The position numbers and the translations under genes are program-made. From positions 1 to 64,000 of the forward strand of contig CAWIKW010000022.1 of the NCBI GenBank assembly GCA_963836785.1: a DNA stretch of 64,000 bases, written 5' to 3'. The notes beneath the pieces were generated by a model. It did no database searches. It was not told where the DNA came from and saw nothing but the letters and a program-made list of their open reading frames with translations. Of the stretch, positions 1-8,517 are shown piece by piece (the first letter of the stretch is position 1; the number at the start of each line of letters is the position of its first letter). The stretch comes from DASQPR01 sp963836785. Lineage in GTDB: Bacteria; Actinomycetota; Actinomycetes; Mycobacteriales; Micromonosporaceae.

Positions 1-148
1 CGTCCGGAACGCCGAGGGCCGCGTACTCACAGTCGAGCAGGCTCCGGGCCGTACCGACGATGGTCTGGAGCACATCGCGGACCGATCGGTGCTCCGCGAC
101 CGCGAGCACGGCGGCGCTGAGCTCGTCGAGCGTTCGGCGCGAATCCAC
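1..148 (-). CDS. GAF-type sensor protein, N-terminus only
   Basis: This partial gene runs off the left edge. The visible 49 residues start VDSRRTLDELSAAVLAVAEH and continue through VLQTIVGTARSLLDCEYAAL, the pattern at the start of the first GAF domain of DevS/DosS-like actinobacterial histidine kinases. I chose GTG at 148 because a TAGCGT hexamer (161-156) sits 7 bases upstream, fitting a leaderless message. An in-frame ATG at 184 would add MWRRRRPASVVP. The kinase part lies outside the window, so the protein could be another GAF-containing regulator. Confidence 0.6.
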   Translation of the reverse strand, partial: MDSRRTLDELSAAVLAVAEHRSVRDVLQTIVGTARSLLDCEYAALGVPD

Positions 149-155
149 GGGTACG

Positions 156-161
156 ACGCTA
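156..161 (-). promoter_or_regulatory. Candidate -10 (TAGCGT) for the GAF gene
   Basis: TAGCGT on the minus strand ends 7 bases before the GTG at 148. This is the spacing of a leaderless actinobacterial promoter. Confidence 0.45.
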
Positions 162-258
162 GCCGGCCGACGCCGTCGCCACATGCGGCGGCGGTCCTAG
201 GTCCAAAGACCGAGGCTGTGGCCGGCTCCGGCCCGATCCGGCCGGCGCCAGGCCGCCC

Positions 259-264
259 TAGCGT
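259..264 (+). promoter_or_regulatory. Candidate -10 (TAGCGT) for the SDR-VOC gene
   Basis: TAGCGT lies 6 bases before the ATG at 271, so transcription would begin at or next to the start codon. Confidence 0.45.
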
Positions 265-270
265 CGAAGT

Positions 271-1506
271 ATGCCTACTGCCATCATCACTGGCGCTTCC
301 CGCGGCCTCGGGCTTGCTCTCGCCCATGCACTCGCCGCCGAGGGATGGGCGCTCATCATCGACGCACGCGGCGGCGACGCACTGGCCACGGCGACGGCGG
401 AACTGCGCGAGCGGTGGCCCGACGCGGATATCGAGGCGCTCGCCGGCGACATCACCGCGCCGGCCCACCGAGCCGCCCTGATCGGCGCCGCGCGTGGCCA
501 CCTCGACCTCCTGGTGAACAACGCCGGCACGCTGGGGCCGAGCCCACTGCCGGCCGGCGCCGACCTTGATATCACGGCCCTGCGGGACATCGTCGAGACG
601 AACGTCGTCGCGCCGCATGCGTTGACCCAGGCGGCATTGCCGCTGTTGCGCACGTCGCATGGCGTCGTCATGGACATCACCTCGGACGCGGCCATCGAGG
701 CGTATCCGGGCTGGAGCGGGTACGGCGCCGCCAAGGCCGCCACGGAACAGCTGCGCAATGTGCTCGCGGCCGAAGAAACGGACGTGACCGTGTGGCGCGT
801 CGACCCGGGCGACCTGCGTACCCAGATGCACCAGCTCGCGTTCCCGGGCGAGGACATCAGCGACCGGCCGCTGCCGGAGACGGTCGCGCCCGGCCTCGTC
901 GGTCTGCTCGACGCCGGACCGGCGTCCGGTCGCTACCGGCTGGCCGACTTCATTGCGCGCCCGGACGATATCCGGCCGGCGAGCCGCGACGGCGAGTGCC
1001 CGAACGGGCCACGCGCATCGGCTGACATCGCGGTCGTCGCGCTCGTTGGCGATGCCGCCGCCGACGGTGCCGCGAGTGCGGTGGCCGACGCCGGTCGGAC
1101 AGCCGACGCGGCTGGAGCGAACGCCGAAGCGACCTGCGTCGGCGCCGGCCCGATCGCGATGTGGCTCACGATCGAGGTCGACGACTTCGCGCCGGCCGCC
1201 GCCTTCTACCGCGACGTGATCGGTCTACCCGAAATCGACGGCTGGGCCAGCGACGGCGAGGTCGGCGCGGTATTCGCGGTCGGTCCGGCCGCGCGCGTGG
1301 AAATCGAACGTCCGGCCAAGCCCACCCCCGGAGCCCGTCTCGCGATCGAGTACGCGGACCTCGACACTCTGGCCGCCGCGCACGAGCAGATCGCGGCGCA
1401 CCTGGGTGCCGATGCCGTCCCGCTGCTCCGCCATTACCGCGGCCACTCCGGCTTCACCGTCCACGATCCCCGCGGCACCGAGCTCTACCTCTGGAGTGAG
1501 AAGTGA
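271..1506 (+). CDS. Short-chain dehydrogenase fused to a VOC/glyoxalase domain
   Basis: The 411-residue protein has two domains. Residues 1-230 are an NAD(P)-dependent short-chain dehydrogenase: TGASRGLG at 7-14, NNAG at 83-86, Ser138, and the catalytic YGAAK with Tyr151 and Lys155. An Ala/Asp-rich linker follows (about 232-296), then a VOC-fold domain (297-409) of the glyoxalase/bleomycin-resistance type (FYRDVIGLP, later FTVHDPRG and a terminal LYLW). The gene overlaps queA by 4 bp (GTGA), so translation is coupled. An SDR next to queA is familiar in actinobacteria, but SDRs are normally about 235 residues and separate. The substrate is unknown. Confidence 0.85.
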   Translation: MPTAIITGASRGLGLALAHALAAEGWALIIDARGGDALATATAELRERWPDADIEALAGDITAPAHRAALIGAARGHLDLLVNNAGTLGPSPLPAGADLDITALRDIVETNVVAPHALTQAALPLLRTSHGVVMDITSDAAIEAYPGWSGYGAAKAATEQLRNVLAAEETDVTVWRVDPGDLRTQMHQLAFPGEDISDRPLPETVAPGLVGLLDAGPASGRYRLADFIARPDDIRPASRDGECPNGPRASADIAVVALVGDAAADGAASAVADAGRTADAAGANAEATCVGAGPIAMWLTIEVDDFAPAAAFYRDVIGLPEIDGWASDGEVGAVFAVGPAARVEIERPAKPTPGARLAIEYADLDTLAAAHEQIAAHLGADAVPLLRHYRGHSGFTVHDPRGTELYLWSEK

Positions 1507-2564
1507 CCTTGGCCACCAAGACCAGCAGGACGCCCCCCGTTTCCCTCGACTTCCATCTGCCAGCCGCGCTGTCCGCCCACGAACCGCCGGAAGCGCACGG
1601 CATCGCGCGCGACCAGGTTCGGATGCTCGTCGGCCGGCGCGATACCGGCCGGCTCAGCAACCACCGGTTCGCCGACCTGCCCGACGTGCTCACGCCCGGC
1701 GATGTGCTCGTGGTCAACACGTCCGCGACGATCCCGGCCGCGATCGACGTGCTCGGCCGGCCCGATCTCGTCGTGCATGTGTCGACCGAACTCCCGGACC
1801 GGACCTGGGTCGTCGAGCTGCGACATCGGGTGGCCGGCGGCGCGACCGAGCCGTACGCCGACGGTATTGCCGACGACCGGTTCACGATCACCGGCGGAGC
1901 GCACCTGCACCTGTGCCGGCCGTACACGCCGGATCGCCTGTGGGTGGCCGAGATCGACGCGCCGTCGGTGCCGAGCTACCTGATGGCCCACGGTCGGCCG
2001 ATCCGCTACTCGTATGTGGACCGGGACTGGCCGTTGTCGGCGTACCGGTCGGTGTTCGCGGCCACCCCGGGCAGCGCCGAGATGCCGAGCGCGAGCCGGC
2101 CGTTCACCGACGAACTCGTGACCCGACTGGTTTCGCGCGGCATCGTGTTCGCGCCGATCCTGCTGCACACCGGCGTCGCGTCGCCGGAGGCGCACGAAAA
2201 GCCGTACCCGGAACGGTTTTCGGTCCCGGAGACGACAGCGCGGCTAGTGAACGAGGCCCGTGCGGCCGGGCGCCGCATCATCGGCGTCGGCACGACGGCG
2301 GTGCGCGCGATCGAAACGGCCGCCGACGAACGCGGCCGGTTGCGCGCCGCGGCCGGCTGGACGTCGCTGGTGGTCACGCCCGATCGGGGGGTACGGGCAA
2401 TCGACGGCCTGGTGACCGGCTTCCACGAGCCACAGGCGTCCCATCTGGAAATGCTCAAGGCGATCGCGGGGGAGCGCCTGGTCGCCGCGTGCTACGCCGA
2501 AGCACTGCGTCGGGGCTATCTGTGGCACGAGTTCGGCGACATCAACCTGTTGCTCGATCGCTAG
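1503..2564 (+). CDS. queA: S-adenosylmethionine:tRNA ribosyltransferase-isomerase
   Basis: QueA moves and isomerises the ribosyl group of SAM onto 7-aminomethyl-7-deazaguanine at tRNA position 34, giving epoxyqueuosine. The 353-residue length is typical. Family blocks seen include LVVNTSATIPAA near the N-terminus, FAPILLHTGVAS in the middle, IGVGTTAVRAIE, FHEPQASHLEMLKAI, and a C-terminal YLWHEFGDINLLL. GTG at 1503 overlaps the SDR-VOC stop. No other queuosine genes are in the window, so where the deazaguanine comes from is not visible. Confidence 0.93.
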   Translation: MTLATKTSRTPPVSLDFHLPAALSAHEPPEAHGIARDQVRMLVGRRDTGRLSNHRFADLPDVLTPGDVLVVNTSATIPAAIDVLGRPDLVVHVSTELPDRTWVVELRHRVAGGATEPYADGIADDRFTITGGAHLHLCRPYTPDRLWVAEIDAPSVPSYLMAHGRPIRYSYVDRDWPLSAYRSVFAATPGSAEMPSASRPFTDELVTRLVSRGIVFAPILLHTGVASPEAHEKPYPERFSVPETTARLVNEARAAGRRIIGVGTTAVRAIETAADERGRLRAAAGWTSLVVTPDRGVRAIDGLVTGFHEPQASHLEMLKAIAGERLVAACYAEALRRGYLWHEFGDINLLLDR

Positions 2565-2601
2565 GTGGCGTGGTCTACGACGCCTCGTAGACCACGGCAC
2601 C
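2564..2601. terminator. Bidirectional hairpin between queA and the amidohydrolase
   Basis: A perfect 12-bp stem (2569-2580 with 2585-2596) closes on a 4-base loop (CGCC). A further GGTG/CACC pairing continues outside one mismatch. It covers the end of both convergent genes, and the amidohydrolase stop codon lies inside the hairpin. There is no T-tract. Confidence 0.6.
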
Positions 2602-4233
2602 CTCGACGATCGTGAGCCGGACGGTGGAGTCGGTGATCGCGCCGCCGTCCGGCTCGTACGGATCGCGGTCCAGCACCACAAGGTCGGCGTACTTTCCGAC
2701 TTCGATCGATCCGGTCATGTCGTCGTGGTGGTTGGTGTGGGCCGAACCCATCGTGTACGCGTACGCGGCGTCCGCGAACGACAGCCGCTCGGCCGGCAGG
2801 AACGGCGGCTCGTCGGGGCCGGTGCCCGGCTCGGTCCGGGTGACGGCGACGTGCATGATCTCGAGCGGATCCGGGCTCGACACCGGCCAATCGCTGCCCA
2901 GCGCGAGGCGGCCACCGGTGCGCGCGATCGACGCGAACGGGTACTGCCACGTCGACCGCTCATCGCCGAGGTACGGAATGGTCAGCTCGGTCATCTGCGG
3001 CTCGGCGCAGGCCCACAGCGCCTGGATGTTCGCGGTGGCGTCGAGCGCGCCGAAGCGCGGGACGTCATCGGGGTGCACGACCTGCAGGTGCGCGATCTGG
3101 TGGCGATTGTCGCGGGCACCGTTCGCCGTCCGGGCGGCCTCGATCGCGTCGAGCGCGGTCCGTACGCCCCGGTCGCCGAGCGCGTGCATGTGGACCTGGA
3201 AGCCGGCTCCGTCCAGGGCCGTGACGATCTGCGGCAGGAGCTGTGGGTCGATGAAGTCCAGCCCGCTGTTCGCCGTCTCGTGGCCGTGGCCGTCGAGGTA
3301 GGGCGAGAGCATCGCGGCGGTGAATGTCTCGCAGACCCCGTCCAGCATGATCTTGACAGCGGACGGGCGGAATCGGCCGAGTGGCCCGCGGGCCCGGCGG
3401 TCGACCATCTCGTCGACCTGGTCGAGGCCGCCCGACCGGTCCCACCACAACGCGCCGACGACCCGGGCCGTCAGTTCGCCGGACGCCGCCGCGTCGAGAT
3501 AGGTCTGCAACGAGTCGCTCATGCTCGGACCGTCGCCGACCCATGCGTCCTGCCAGGCGGTAATGCCGAGCGAGTGCAGGTAGGCCTGGCCGACGAGGAG
3601 ACCGTGACGCATATCATCCGGGGTCGCCATCGGCAGGTGCTTCTCGACGAGATCCATCGCGCCCTCATGTAGCGCTCCGGTCGGGTCACCAGCGGCGTCG
3701 CGTTCGATGCGGCCGTCGACCGGGTCGGACGTGTCCCGGGTGATGCCGGCGATCTCCAGCGCCCGGGTGTTGGCCCAGCCACTGTGATGGTCGCGATTGG
3801 GCAGGAACACCGGCCGGTCGGCGACGATCGCGTCGAGCGCGGCGGCGGTCGGGCAGCCGCCCGGGAAGGACTCCATCGACCAGCCGCCGCCGTCGATCCA
3901 GTCCCGATCCGGGTTCGCCTCGGCATAGGCGCGGATGGCCGCGAGATACGCCGCCTCCGTCTTCAGCCCGGTGAGGTCACATCGGGAGCGTTCCAGGCCG
4001 CCGGAGACCGGATGCGCGTGCGCGTCCTGGAAGCCGGGCATGACCGCCCGCCCGGCTAGGTCGACGACGTCGGTCGCGGGCCGCATGTACTCGCGGATCT
4101 CCTCGTCGGATCCGACGGCCAGAATGCGACCGCTGTGGATCGCGATTGCGGTGGGCGGCGGGGCGGCGGGGCTGGCGTACGGCCCGGCGACCGCGCGTAC
4201 CACCCCGCCGGCGAGGATGAGATCAGCGTGCAC
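2575..4233 (-). CDS. YtcJ-like metal-dependent amidohydrolase
   Basis: A 552-residue member of the amidohydrolase superfamily (Amidohydro_3/YtcJ group), about the usual length. The N-terminal beta domain carries ILAVG, then GRAVMPGFQDAHAHP with the first metal-binding HxH. Later motifs are HMHALGDRG (metal His), and LALGSDWPVSSPDP near the C-terminus with the catalytic/metal Asp. These enzymes hydrolyse C-N bonds of cyclic or formyl substrates, and the substrate here cannot be told. No signal peptide is seen, so it is probably cytoplasmic. It converges on queA and is divergent from mec, with about 50 bp between them. Confidence 0.85.
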   Translation of the reverse strand: MHADLILAGGVVRAVAGPYASPAAPPPTAIAIHSGRILAVGSDEEIREYMRPATDVVDLAGRAVMPGFQDAHAHPVSGGLERSRCDLTGLKTEAAYLAAIRAYAEANPDRDWIDGGGWSMESFPGGCPTAAALDAIVADRPVFLPNRDHHSGWANTRALEIAGITRDTSDPVDGRIERDAAGDPTGALHEGAMDLVEKHLPMATPDDMRHGLLVGQAYLHSLGITAWQDAWVGDGPSMSDSLQTYLDAAASGELTARVVGALWWDRSGGLDQVDEMVDRRARGPLGRFRPSAVKIMLDGVCETFTAAMLSPYLDGHGHETANSGLDFIDPQLLPQIVTALDGAGFQVHMHALGDRGVRTALDAIEAARTANGARDNRHQIAHLQVVHPDDVPRFGALDATANIQALWACAEPQMTELTIPYLGDERSTWQYPFASIARTGGRLALGSDWPVSSPDPLEIMHVAVTRTEPGTGPDEPPFLPAERLSFADAAYAYTMGSAHTNHHDDMTGSIEVGKYADLVVLDRDPYEPDGGAITDSTVRLTIVEGAVVYEAS

Positions 4234-4274
4234 GAGCGCCTCCTGCGGCTTCGTAGTGCGGCCGAGCAGCAGGA

Positions 4275-4280
4275 TAGGCT
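4275..4280 (+). promoter_or_regulatory. Candidate -10 (TAGGCT) for the mec-cysO-cysM operon
   Basis: TAGGCT ends directly before ATG 4281 and 6 bases before GTG 4287. If it is the -10, the message would begin at about 4286-4288, which makes GTG 4287 a leaderless start and excludes ATG 4281. Confidence 0.45.
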
Positions 4281-4286
4281 ATGCGG

Positions 4287-4790
4287 GTGCTGACTATCGA
4301 CCGCGGCATCGTCGACCGGATCATGGCGCATGCCCGCCGTGACCACCCGGAAGAGGCGTGTGGCGTGGTGGCCGGCCCGATCGGCAGCGACCGGCCGGAG
4401 CGGCTGATCCCGATGGACAACGCCGAGCGATCGATGACGTTCTACCGCTTCGACGCGATGGAGCAACTGCGGGTGTGGCGGGAGATGGACGACCGCGACG
4501 AGGAGCCGGTGGTGATTTACCACTCACATACCGCCACCGAGCCCTACCCGTCGCGCACCGATATCTCGTTCGCCGGCGAACCTGGTGCGCATTACGTGTT
4601 GGTCTCCACACGGGAGCCCACGGTCGACGAGATCCGATCGTTTCGCATCGTGGACGGCGAGGTAACCGAGGAACCGGTGCGTGTCATCGGTGCGAGCGTG
4701 GACGGCGGGCCGGCCGGCTCACCAGACGCCGTCACGACGTACATGTTCGGGCAGACGCAGAACAACGTCGACTACGAGTGTCCGGCCTGA
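4287..4790 (+). CDS. mec: CysO-cysteine peptidase (Mov34/MPN/PAD-1, M67)
   Basis: A JAMM zinc protease that releases cysteine from the C-terminus of the carrier CysO. The JAMM signature is clear: a conserved Glu in HPEEACGVVAGP, then HSHTATEPYPSRTD giving H-x-H ... S-x-x-D. It closely resembles Rv1334 through GSDRPER, NAERS-TFYR and IVDGEVTEEPV. The 167-residue length is normal. I place the start at GTG 4287 because of the adjacent -10; ATG 4281 would add two residues. It heads an operon with cysO and cysM, in the same order as in Mycobacterium. Confidence 0.92.
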   Translation: MLTIDRGIVDRIMAHARRDHPEEACGVVAGPIGSDRPERLIPMDNAERSMTFYRFDAMEQLRVWREMDDRDEEPVVIYHSHTATEPYPSRTDISFAGEPGAHYVLVSTREPTVDEIRSFRIVDGEVTEEPVRVIGASVDGGPAGSPDAVTTYMFGQTQNNVDYECPA

Positions 4791-4863
4791 GCAATATCCC
4801 GGCCCCGTTTGTCGTTGCGTCCAACGTTCCTAGGTTCAAGACCGTTCAAGGAGTACGCCCACC

Positions 4864-5175
4864 ATGGCCATCGAGGTTCGCATCCCGACCATCCTGCGCA
4901 GCTACACCGGCGGCGCGAAAGCCGTCGACGGATCCGGCGACACGCTCGCCGATCTGCTCACCGATCTTGACGCCCGTCACCCCGGCCTGCGTGACCGGCT
5001 CATCAAGGACGGCTCCCTCCATCGCTTCGTCAACATCTACATCAACGACGAGGACGTGCGGTTCCTCGGCTCGCTCGATGCGAAGCTCGCCGACGGCGAC
5101 AACGTGACGATCCTGCCGGCCGTCGCCGGCGGCGCGCTGCCTGCGATGGGTGGCCGGGCCGCCTCAAGGGGCTAG
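4864..5175 (+). CDS. cysO: CysO sulfur-carrier protein (ThiS/MoaD-like)
   Basis: A ubiquitin-fold sulfur carrier of 103 residues. Its C-terminal Gly thiocarboxylate is the sulfur donor used by CysM. The family ending TILPAVAGG is present at residues 82-90, but the frame continues 13 more residues (ALPAMGGRAASRG). Known CysO proteins end at the GG, which must be exposed to be activated, so this form would need trimming, plausibly by the JAMM protease next door. AAGGAG stands upstream of ATG 4864. The cysM start follows the stop by 2 bp. Confidence 0.9.
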   Translation: MAIEVRIPTILRSYTGGAKAVDGSGDTLADLLTDLDARHPGLRDRLIKDGSLHRFVNIYINDEDVRFLGSLDAKLADGDNVTILPAVAGGALPAMGGRAASRG

Positions 5176-5177
5176 TC

Positions 5178-6128
5178 ATGGCCCGGTTCGACAGCCTCAT
5201 CGAGGCCTGCGGAGGCACGCCGCTCGTCGGGCTGCCCCGGCTATCGCCCTCGGCCGACGTCCGCCTGTGGGCGAAGCTCGAAGACCGCAACCCCACCGGC
5301 AGCGTGAAGGACCGGGCCGCCCTGTGGATGGTGCGTGCCGCCGAAGCCGAGGGTCGGCTCACGGTCGGTGACACGATCTTGGAGCCGACCAGCGGCAACA
5401 CCGGTATAGCGCTGGCCATGGTCGCGAAGCTCCGGGGCTATCGGCTGGTCTGCGTGATGCCGGAGAACGTCTCGACGGAGCGCACCCAGCTGCTCCGGAT
5501 GTACGGCGCGGAGATCATCTTCTCGCCGGCGGCCGGCGGCTCGAACCAGGCCGTCGCGATGGCCCGGCAGATAGCCGAGGACCACCCGGACTGGGTGATG
5601 CTGTTCCAGTACGGCAACGAGGCCAACGCCCGCGCCCACTACGAGACGACCGGTCCGGAGTTGCTACGCGACCTGCCGACGATCACCCACTTCGTGGCCG
5701 GCCTCGGCACCACCGGCACGCTGATGGGCACCGGGCGCTATCTGCGGGAGAAGCAACCGGATGTCGAGATCATCGCGGCCGAGCCCCGCTATGGCGAGGT
5801 CGTCTACGGCCTGCGCAACATCGACGAGGGCTACGTCCCCGAGCTGTACGACGCGACGGTGCTGAGCCGGCGTTTCTCGGTCGGCACACGCGATGCGGTC
5901 CTCCGTACCCGGCAATTGGTCGAGGTTGAGGGGATCTTTGCCGGGTTCTCCACCGGAGCCGTCTTGCACGCGGCCCTGGCCGTCGGTCACCAGGCCGTCA
6001 GAGAGGGCCGCAAAGCGGACATCGCGTTCCTGGTCGCCGACGGGGGTTACCGATACCTGTCCACCGGGGCGTACGGCGGCACCCTGGCCGATGCGGAGGC
6101 GGCGCTGGAGGGCCAGCTCTGGGCCTGA
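5178..6128 (+). CDS. cysM: O-phosphoserine sulfhydrylase (CysO-dependent)
   Basis: A PLP enzyme that joins O-phosphoserine-derived aminoacrylate with CysO thiocarboxylate to give CysO-cysteine. In its 316 residues, PLP Lys44 lies in NPTGSVKDR, the substrate loop is TSGNTG (71-76), and the phosphate loop is GLGTTGTLMGTGR. Arg213 in GLRNIDEGYVPELYD appears to match the phosphoserine-selecting Arg of M. tuberculosis CysM. The C-terminal STGAYGGTL...ALEGQLWA is almost the mycobacterial sequence. AGGGG precedes the ATG. It is the last gene of the mec-cysO-cysM operon. Confidence 0.95.
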   Translation: MARFDSLIEACGGTPLVGLPRLSPSADVRLWAKLEDRNPTGSVKDRAALWMVRAAEAEGRLTVGDTILEPTSGNTGIALAMVAKLRGYRLVCVMPENVSTERTQLLRMYGAEIIFSPAAGGSNQAVAMARQIAEDHPDWVMLFQYGNEANARAHYETTGPELLRDLPTITHFVAGLGTTGTLMGTGRYLREKQPDVEIIAAEPRYGEVVYGLRNIDEGYVPELYDATVLSRRFSVGTRDAVLRTRQLVEVEGIFAGFSTGAVLHAALAVGHQAVREGRKADIAFLVADGGYRYLSTGAYGGTLADAEAALEGQLWA

Positions 6129-6161
6129 TGGTGGGACCGGCCTCCGGATCGTCGGGTCGAC

Positions 6162-6683
6162 CTAGAGGGCAAGCACCAGGATCAGCGCCACGATGATGGT
6201 CAGTGACGCCACCCCGAGCAACGCCCATGGCGCGATGCGCCAGCGCGCGGTGACGAACGCGCCCAGGGTCGAACTGAAGCCGATCAGGCCGACGATCGCG
6301 GCGATCGGTGCGAACCAGCCGGGTGCGCCGGAGATGATCGCGAACGCGGACCGGATCGCGAGCACCAGACCGATGATGCCGATGACAGCGGCCCAGGCGC
6401 ACAGGCCGACGAGACGGCCGGGCGCCGGCGGCTGCTTCGTGTCCGGGCGCATGGCGAGCGTGACCCGGGCAAGTCCCGCGGGCTCCCCGTCATTGGCGAC
6501 GACGGGCGTGCCGCCGATGGTCGCGTCGAGGTCGCCCGCGTAGGTCTCGGCGATGTACGTCCCCGGCTTGGTCCGCGCCGGCGGAATGCGGCCGACACTG
6601 GCGCTACCGACCTTGGCGCTACCGACCTTCGCGCCGCCAGTGGCGGCCTGGCCCATCGCCGTACGGGTCGCGTCGCTGCTCAC
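6162..6683 (-). CDS. Small integral membrane protein of unknown function
   Basis: I do not recognise this 173-residue protein. The first 90 residues are polar and include a short repeat (AKVGSAKVGSASVG at about 19-32, mirrored by 15-bp repeats in the DNA). The rest holds three hydrophobic segments: LCAWAAVIGIIGLVLAIRSA, then APIAAIVGLIGFSSTLGAFV, then a terminal segment ending LILVLAL. It lies between cysM and murI, convergent with cysM. The position resembles that of the rhomboid gene Rv1337, but no rhomboid Ser/His motif is visible. GTG 6683 is the likely start. Confidence 0.6.
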   Translation of the reverse strand: MSSDATRTAMGQAATGGAKVGSAKVGSASVGRIPPARTKPGTYIAETYAGDLDATIGGTPVVANDGEPAGLARVTLAMRPDTKQPPAPGRLVGLCAWAAVIGIIGLVLAIRSAFAIISGAPGWFAPIAAIVGLIGFSSTLGAFVTARWRIAPWALLGVASLTIIVALILVLAL

Positions 6684-6869
6684 AAGCTATCGGGCCTTTC
6701 GGGAGAAGCGGCATATCAAACCCCTACCCTACCCAGCTTTCGCTGCCGAGAATCCTGCCCACACGTGGCCGCCAACCGACCGGACGTTTCGGACGTTTTG
6801 CCGGCATGATGCCTGTCACGTTCCAGACAGCCATGCCCGTTGTGTCCCGTGTGGTGATGCCGCACAGCG

Positions 6870-6875
6870 TAGGCT
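6870..6875 (+). promoter_or_regulatory. Candidate -10 (TAGGCT) for murI
   Basis: TAGGCT lies 7 bases before GTG 6883, which sets that GTG as a leaderless start. The same hexamer serves mec and lacI. Confidence 0.5.
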
Positions 6876-6882
6876 CCGCAGC

Positions 6883-7731
6883 GTGAGCGACGCGCCCATC
6901 GGCATCTTCGACTCGGGAGTCGGCGGCCTGACGGTGGCCCGTGCAATCCTCGATCAGCTGCCGCACGAGCAGCTGCGCTACCTCGGGGACACGGCTCATC
7001 TGCCGTACGGGCCGAGGCCGATCGCCGACGTACGCCGCCTCGCGCTCGGGTGCCTCGACCGGTTGGTCGACGAGGGCGTCAAGATGCTCGTGATCGCTTG
7101 CAATACTGCGTCGGCCGCCTGCCTCCACGATGCCCGCGAGCGGTATTCGGTGCCGGTCGTCGAGGTGATCCGGCCGGCCGTACGTCGTGCCGTCGCGGCC
7201 ACCCGCAACGGCCAGATCGGCGTGATCGGCACCCGGGCCACGATCAGCAGCGGCGCGTACGCCGATGGTTTCGCGGCCGCCCCGCACGTGAATGTGACGA
7301 GCGTCGCCTGTCCTCAGTTCGTGGATTTCGTCGAGCGCGGCATCACCTCCGGCCGGGCGCTGCTCGGCCTGGCGCACGGATATCTCGAGCCGTTGCAGCG
7401 CGCCGACGTCGATACGGTGGTCCTCGGCTGCACGCACTATCCGTTGCTGACCGGGCTGCTGGGCGTCGTGATGGGCGACGGCGTGACGCTGGTGTCGAGC
7501 GCGGACGAGACTGCCCGCGAGGTCTACCGGCGCCTGACCGAGCTGGACATGTTCCGCCTGCAGGACGCACCGTCGCCCCGCCACGAATTCCGCAGCACCG
7601 GCGATCCGGTCGCGTTCGCACGGCTCGCGCAGCGATTCCTCGGACCCGAGGCGGCCGCCGATCCGGCGTCGGTCACGGCCGAGTTGCCCGTGGTCGCGGC
7701 CGAGCCGGCCGGCGCTCGGGGGATGGCGTGA
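6883..7731 (+). CDS. murI: Glutamate racemase
   Basis: Interconverts L- and D-glutamate for peptidoglycan. The 282-residue protein opens with PIGIFDSGVGGLTVA. It has both catalytic cysteines, in ACNTAS (about residue 74) and LGCTHYPLL (about 182), and the LPYGPR substrate motif. An upstream open frame extends to 6553, but family similarity and the -10 put the start at GTG 6883. The C-terminus is extended by an Ala/Glu-rich tail. The stop overlaps the next gene by 4 bp (GTGA). Confidence 0.95.
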   Translation: MSDAPIGIFDSGVGGLTVARAILDQLPHEQLRYLGDTAHLPYGPRPIADVRRLALGCLDRLVDEGVKMLVIACNTASAACLHDARERYSVPVVEVIRPAVRRAVAATRNGQIGVIGTRATISSGAYADGFAAAPHVNVTSVACPQFVDFVERGITSGRALLGLAHGYLEPLQRADVDTVVLGCTHYPLLTGLLGVVMGDGVTLVSSADETAREVYRRLTELDMFRLQDAPSPRHEFRSTGDPVAFARLAQRFLGPEAAADPASVTAELPVVAAEPAGARGMA

Positions 7732-8474
7732 AACTCACGGTCCTCGGTTGTGCGGGCAGCTTTCCCGGACCCGAGTCGGCCTGCTCCGCCTATCTGATCG
7801 AGGCGGACGGATTCCGACTGATGATGGACTTCGGCACGGGCTCGTTGTCGGCGCTGCAACGGTATTCGGGTCTCAAGTCCGTGGATGCAGTCCTGCTCAC
7901 TCACCTGCACTGCGATCACATGCTGGACGCGTGCTCTTATGTCGTGGTCCGGCGGTACGCCCCGGACGGTCCGTACGAGCGGCTGCCGCTGTTCGCCCCG
8001 GCCGGTGCGCGCGAGCGCATGATCGCGGCGTACGGCAGCGACGAAGGCCCGCTCGACGACGTGTACGCGTTCTTCGCGCTGCAGCCCGGCACGTTTCCGA
8101 TCGGACCGCTGTCGGTCACCGTCGACCGCGTCGAGCATCCCGTCGAGACGTACGGCGTCCGGATCGAGCACGGTGGCCGCACCCTCGCGTACTCGGCCGA
8201 CACGGCGCCATGCGACCCGTTGATCCGGCTCGCCTCGGGCGCGGACGCGTTCCTGTGCGAGGCCAGCTATCTCGACACCGAGGACAACCCGCCCGGCCTG
8301 CACATGACCGGCCGCGATGCCGGAGAGGCGGCGACGAAGGCCGGCACACGCCAGTTGCTCCTGACCCATCTCGTCACCGCCTGGGGCAGCGAGAGCGCGA
8401 CGCTCGACGCGGCCACCGGCGCCTACTCCGGGCCGGTCGAAGTCGTGCGGCCCGGCGCTACCTACGAGATCTAG
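7728..8474 (+). CDS. MBL-fold hydrolase, Rv1339-like phosphodiesterase
   Basis: A metallo-beta-lactamase-fold protein of 248 residues. It starts MKLTVLGCAGSFPGPES and has the metal-binding HLHCDHMLD, a YSADTAPCD segment (metal Asp), and a final LLLTHLV His. It sits between murI and rph exactly as Rv1339 does in M. tuberculosis, a protein reported to act on cyclic AMP. cAMP phosphodiesterase activity is therefore a reasonable inference, although the fold alone also fits RNase Z-like enzymes. GTG 7728 overlaps murI by 4 bp. Confidence 0.85.
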   Translation: MKLTVLGCAGSFPGPESACSAYLIEADGFRLMMDFGTGSLSALQRYSGLKSVDAVLLTHLHCDHMLDACSYVVVRRYAPDGPYERLPLFAPAGARERMIAAYGSDEGPLDDVYAFFALQPGTFPIGPLSVTVDRVEHPVETYGVRIEHGGRTLAYSADTAPCDPLIRLASGADAFLCEASYLDTEDNPPGLHMTGRDAGEAATKAGTRQLLLTHLVTAWGSESATLDAATGAYSGPVEVVRPGATYEI

Positions 8475-8517
8475 CCGCGATCGCCGCGCCTGTCGGTCGA
8501 CCACCAACACCCGCCCG

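Noticed and set aside
6553..6882. N-terminal extension of murI
   Set aside because: It crosses the start of the divergent membrane gene and has no glutamate racemase similarity; the -10 lies inside it.
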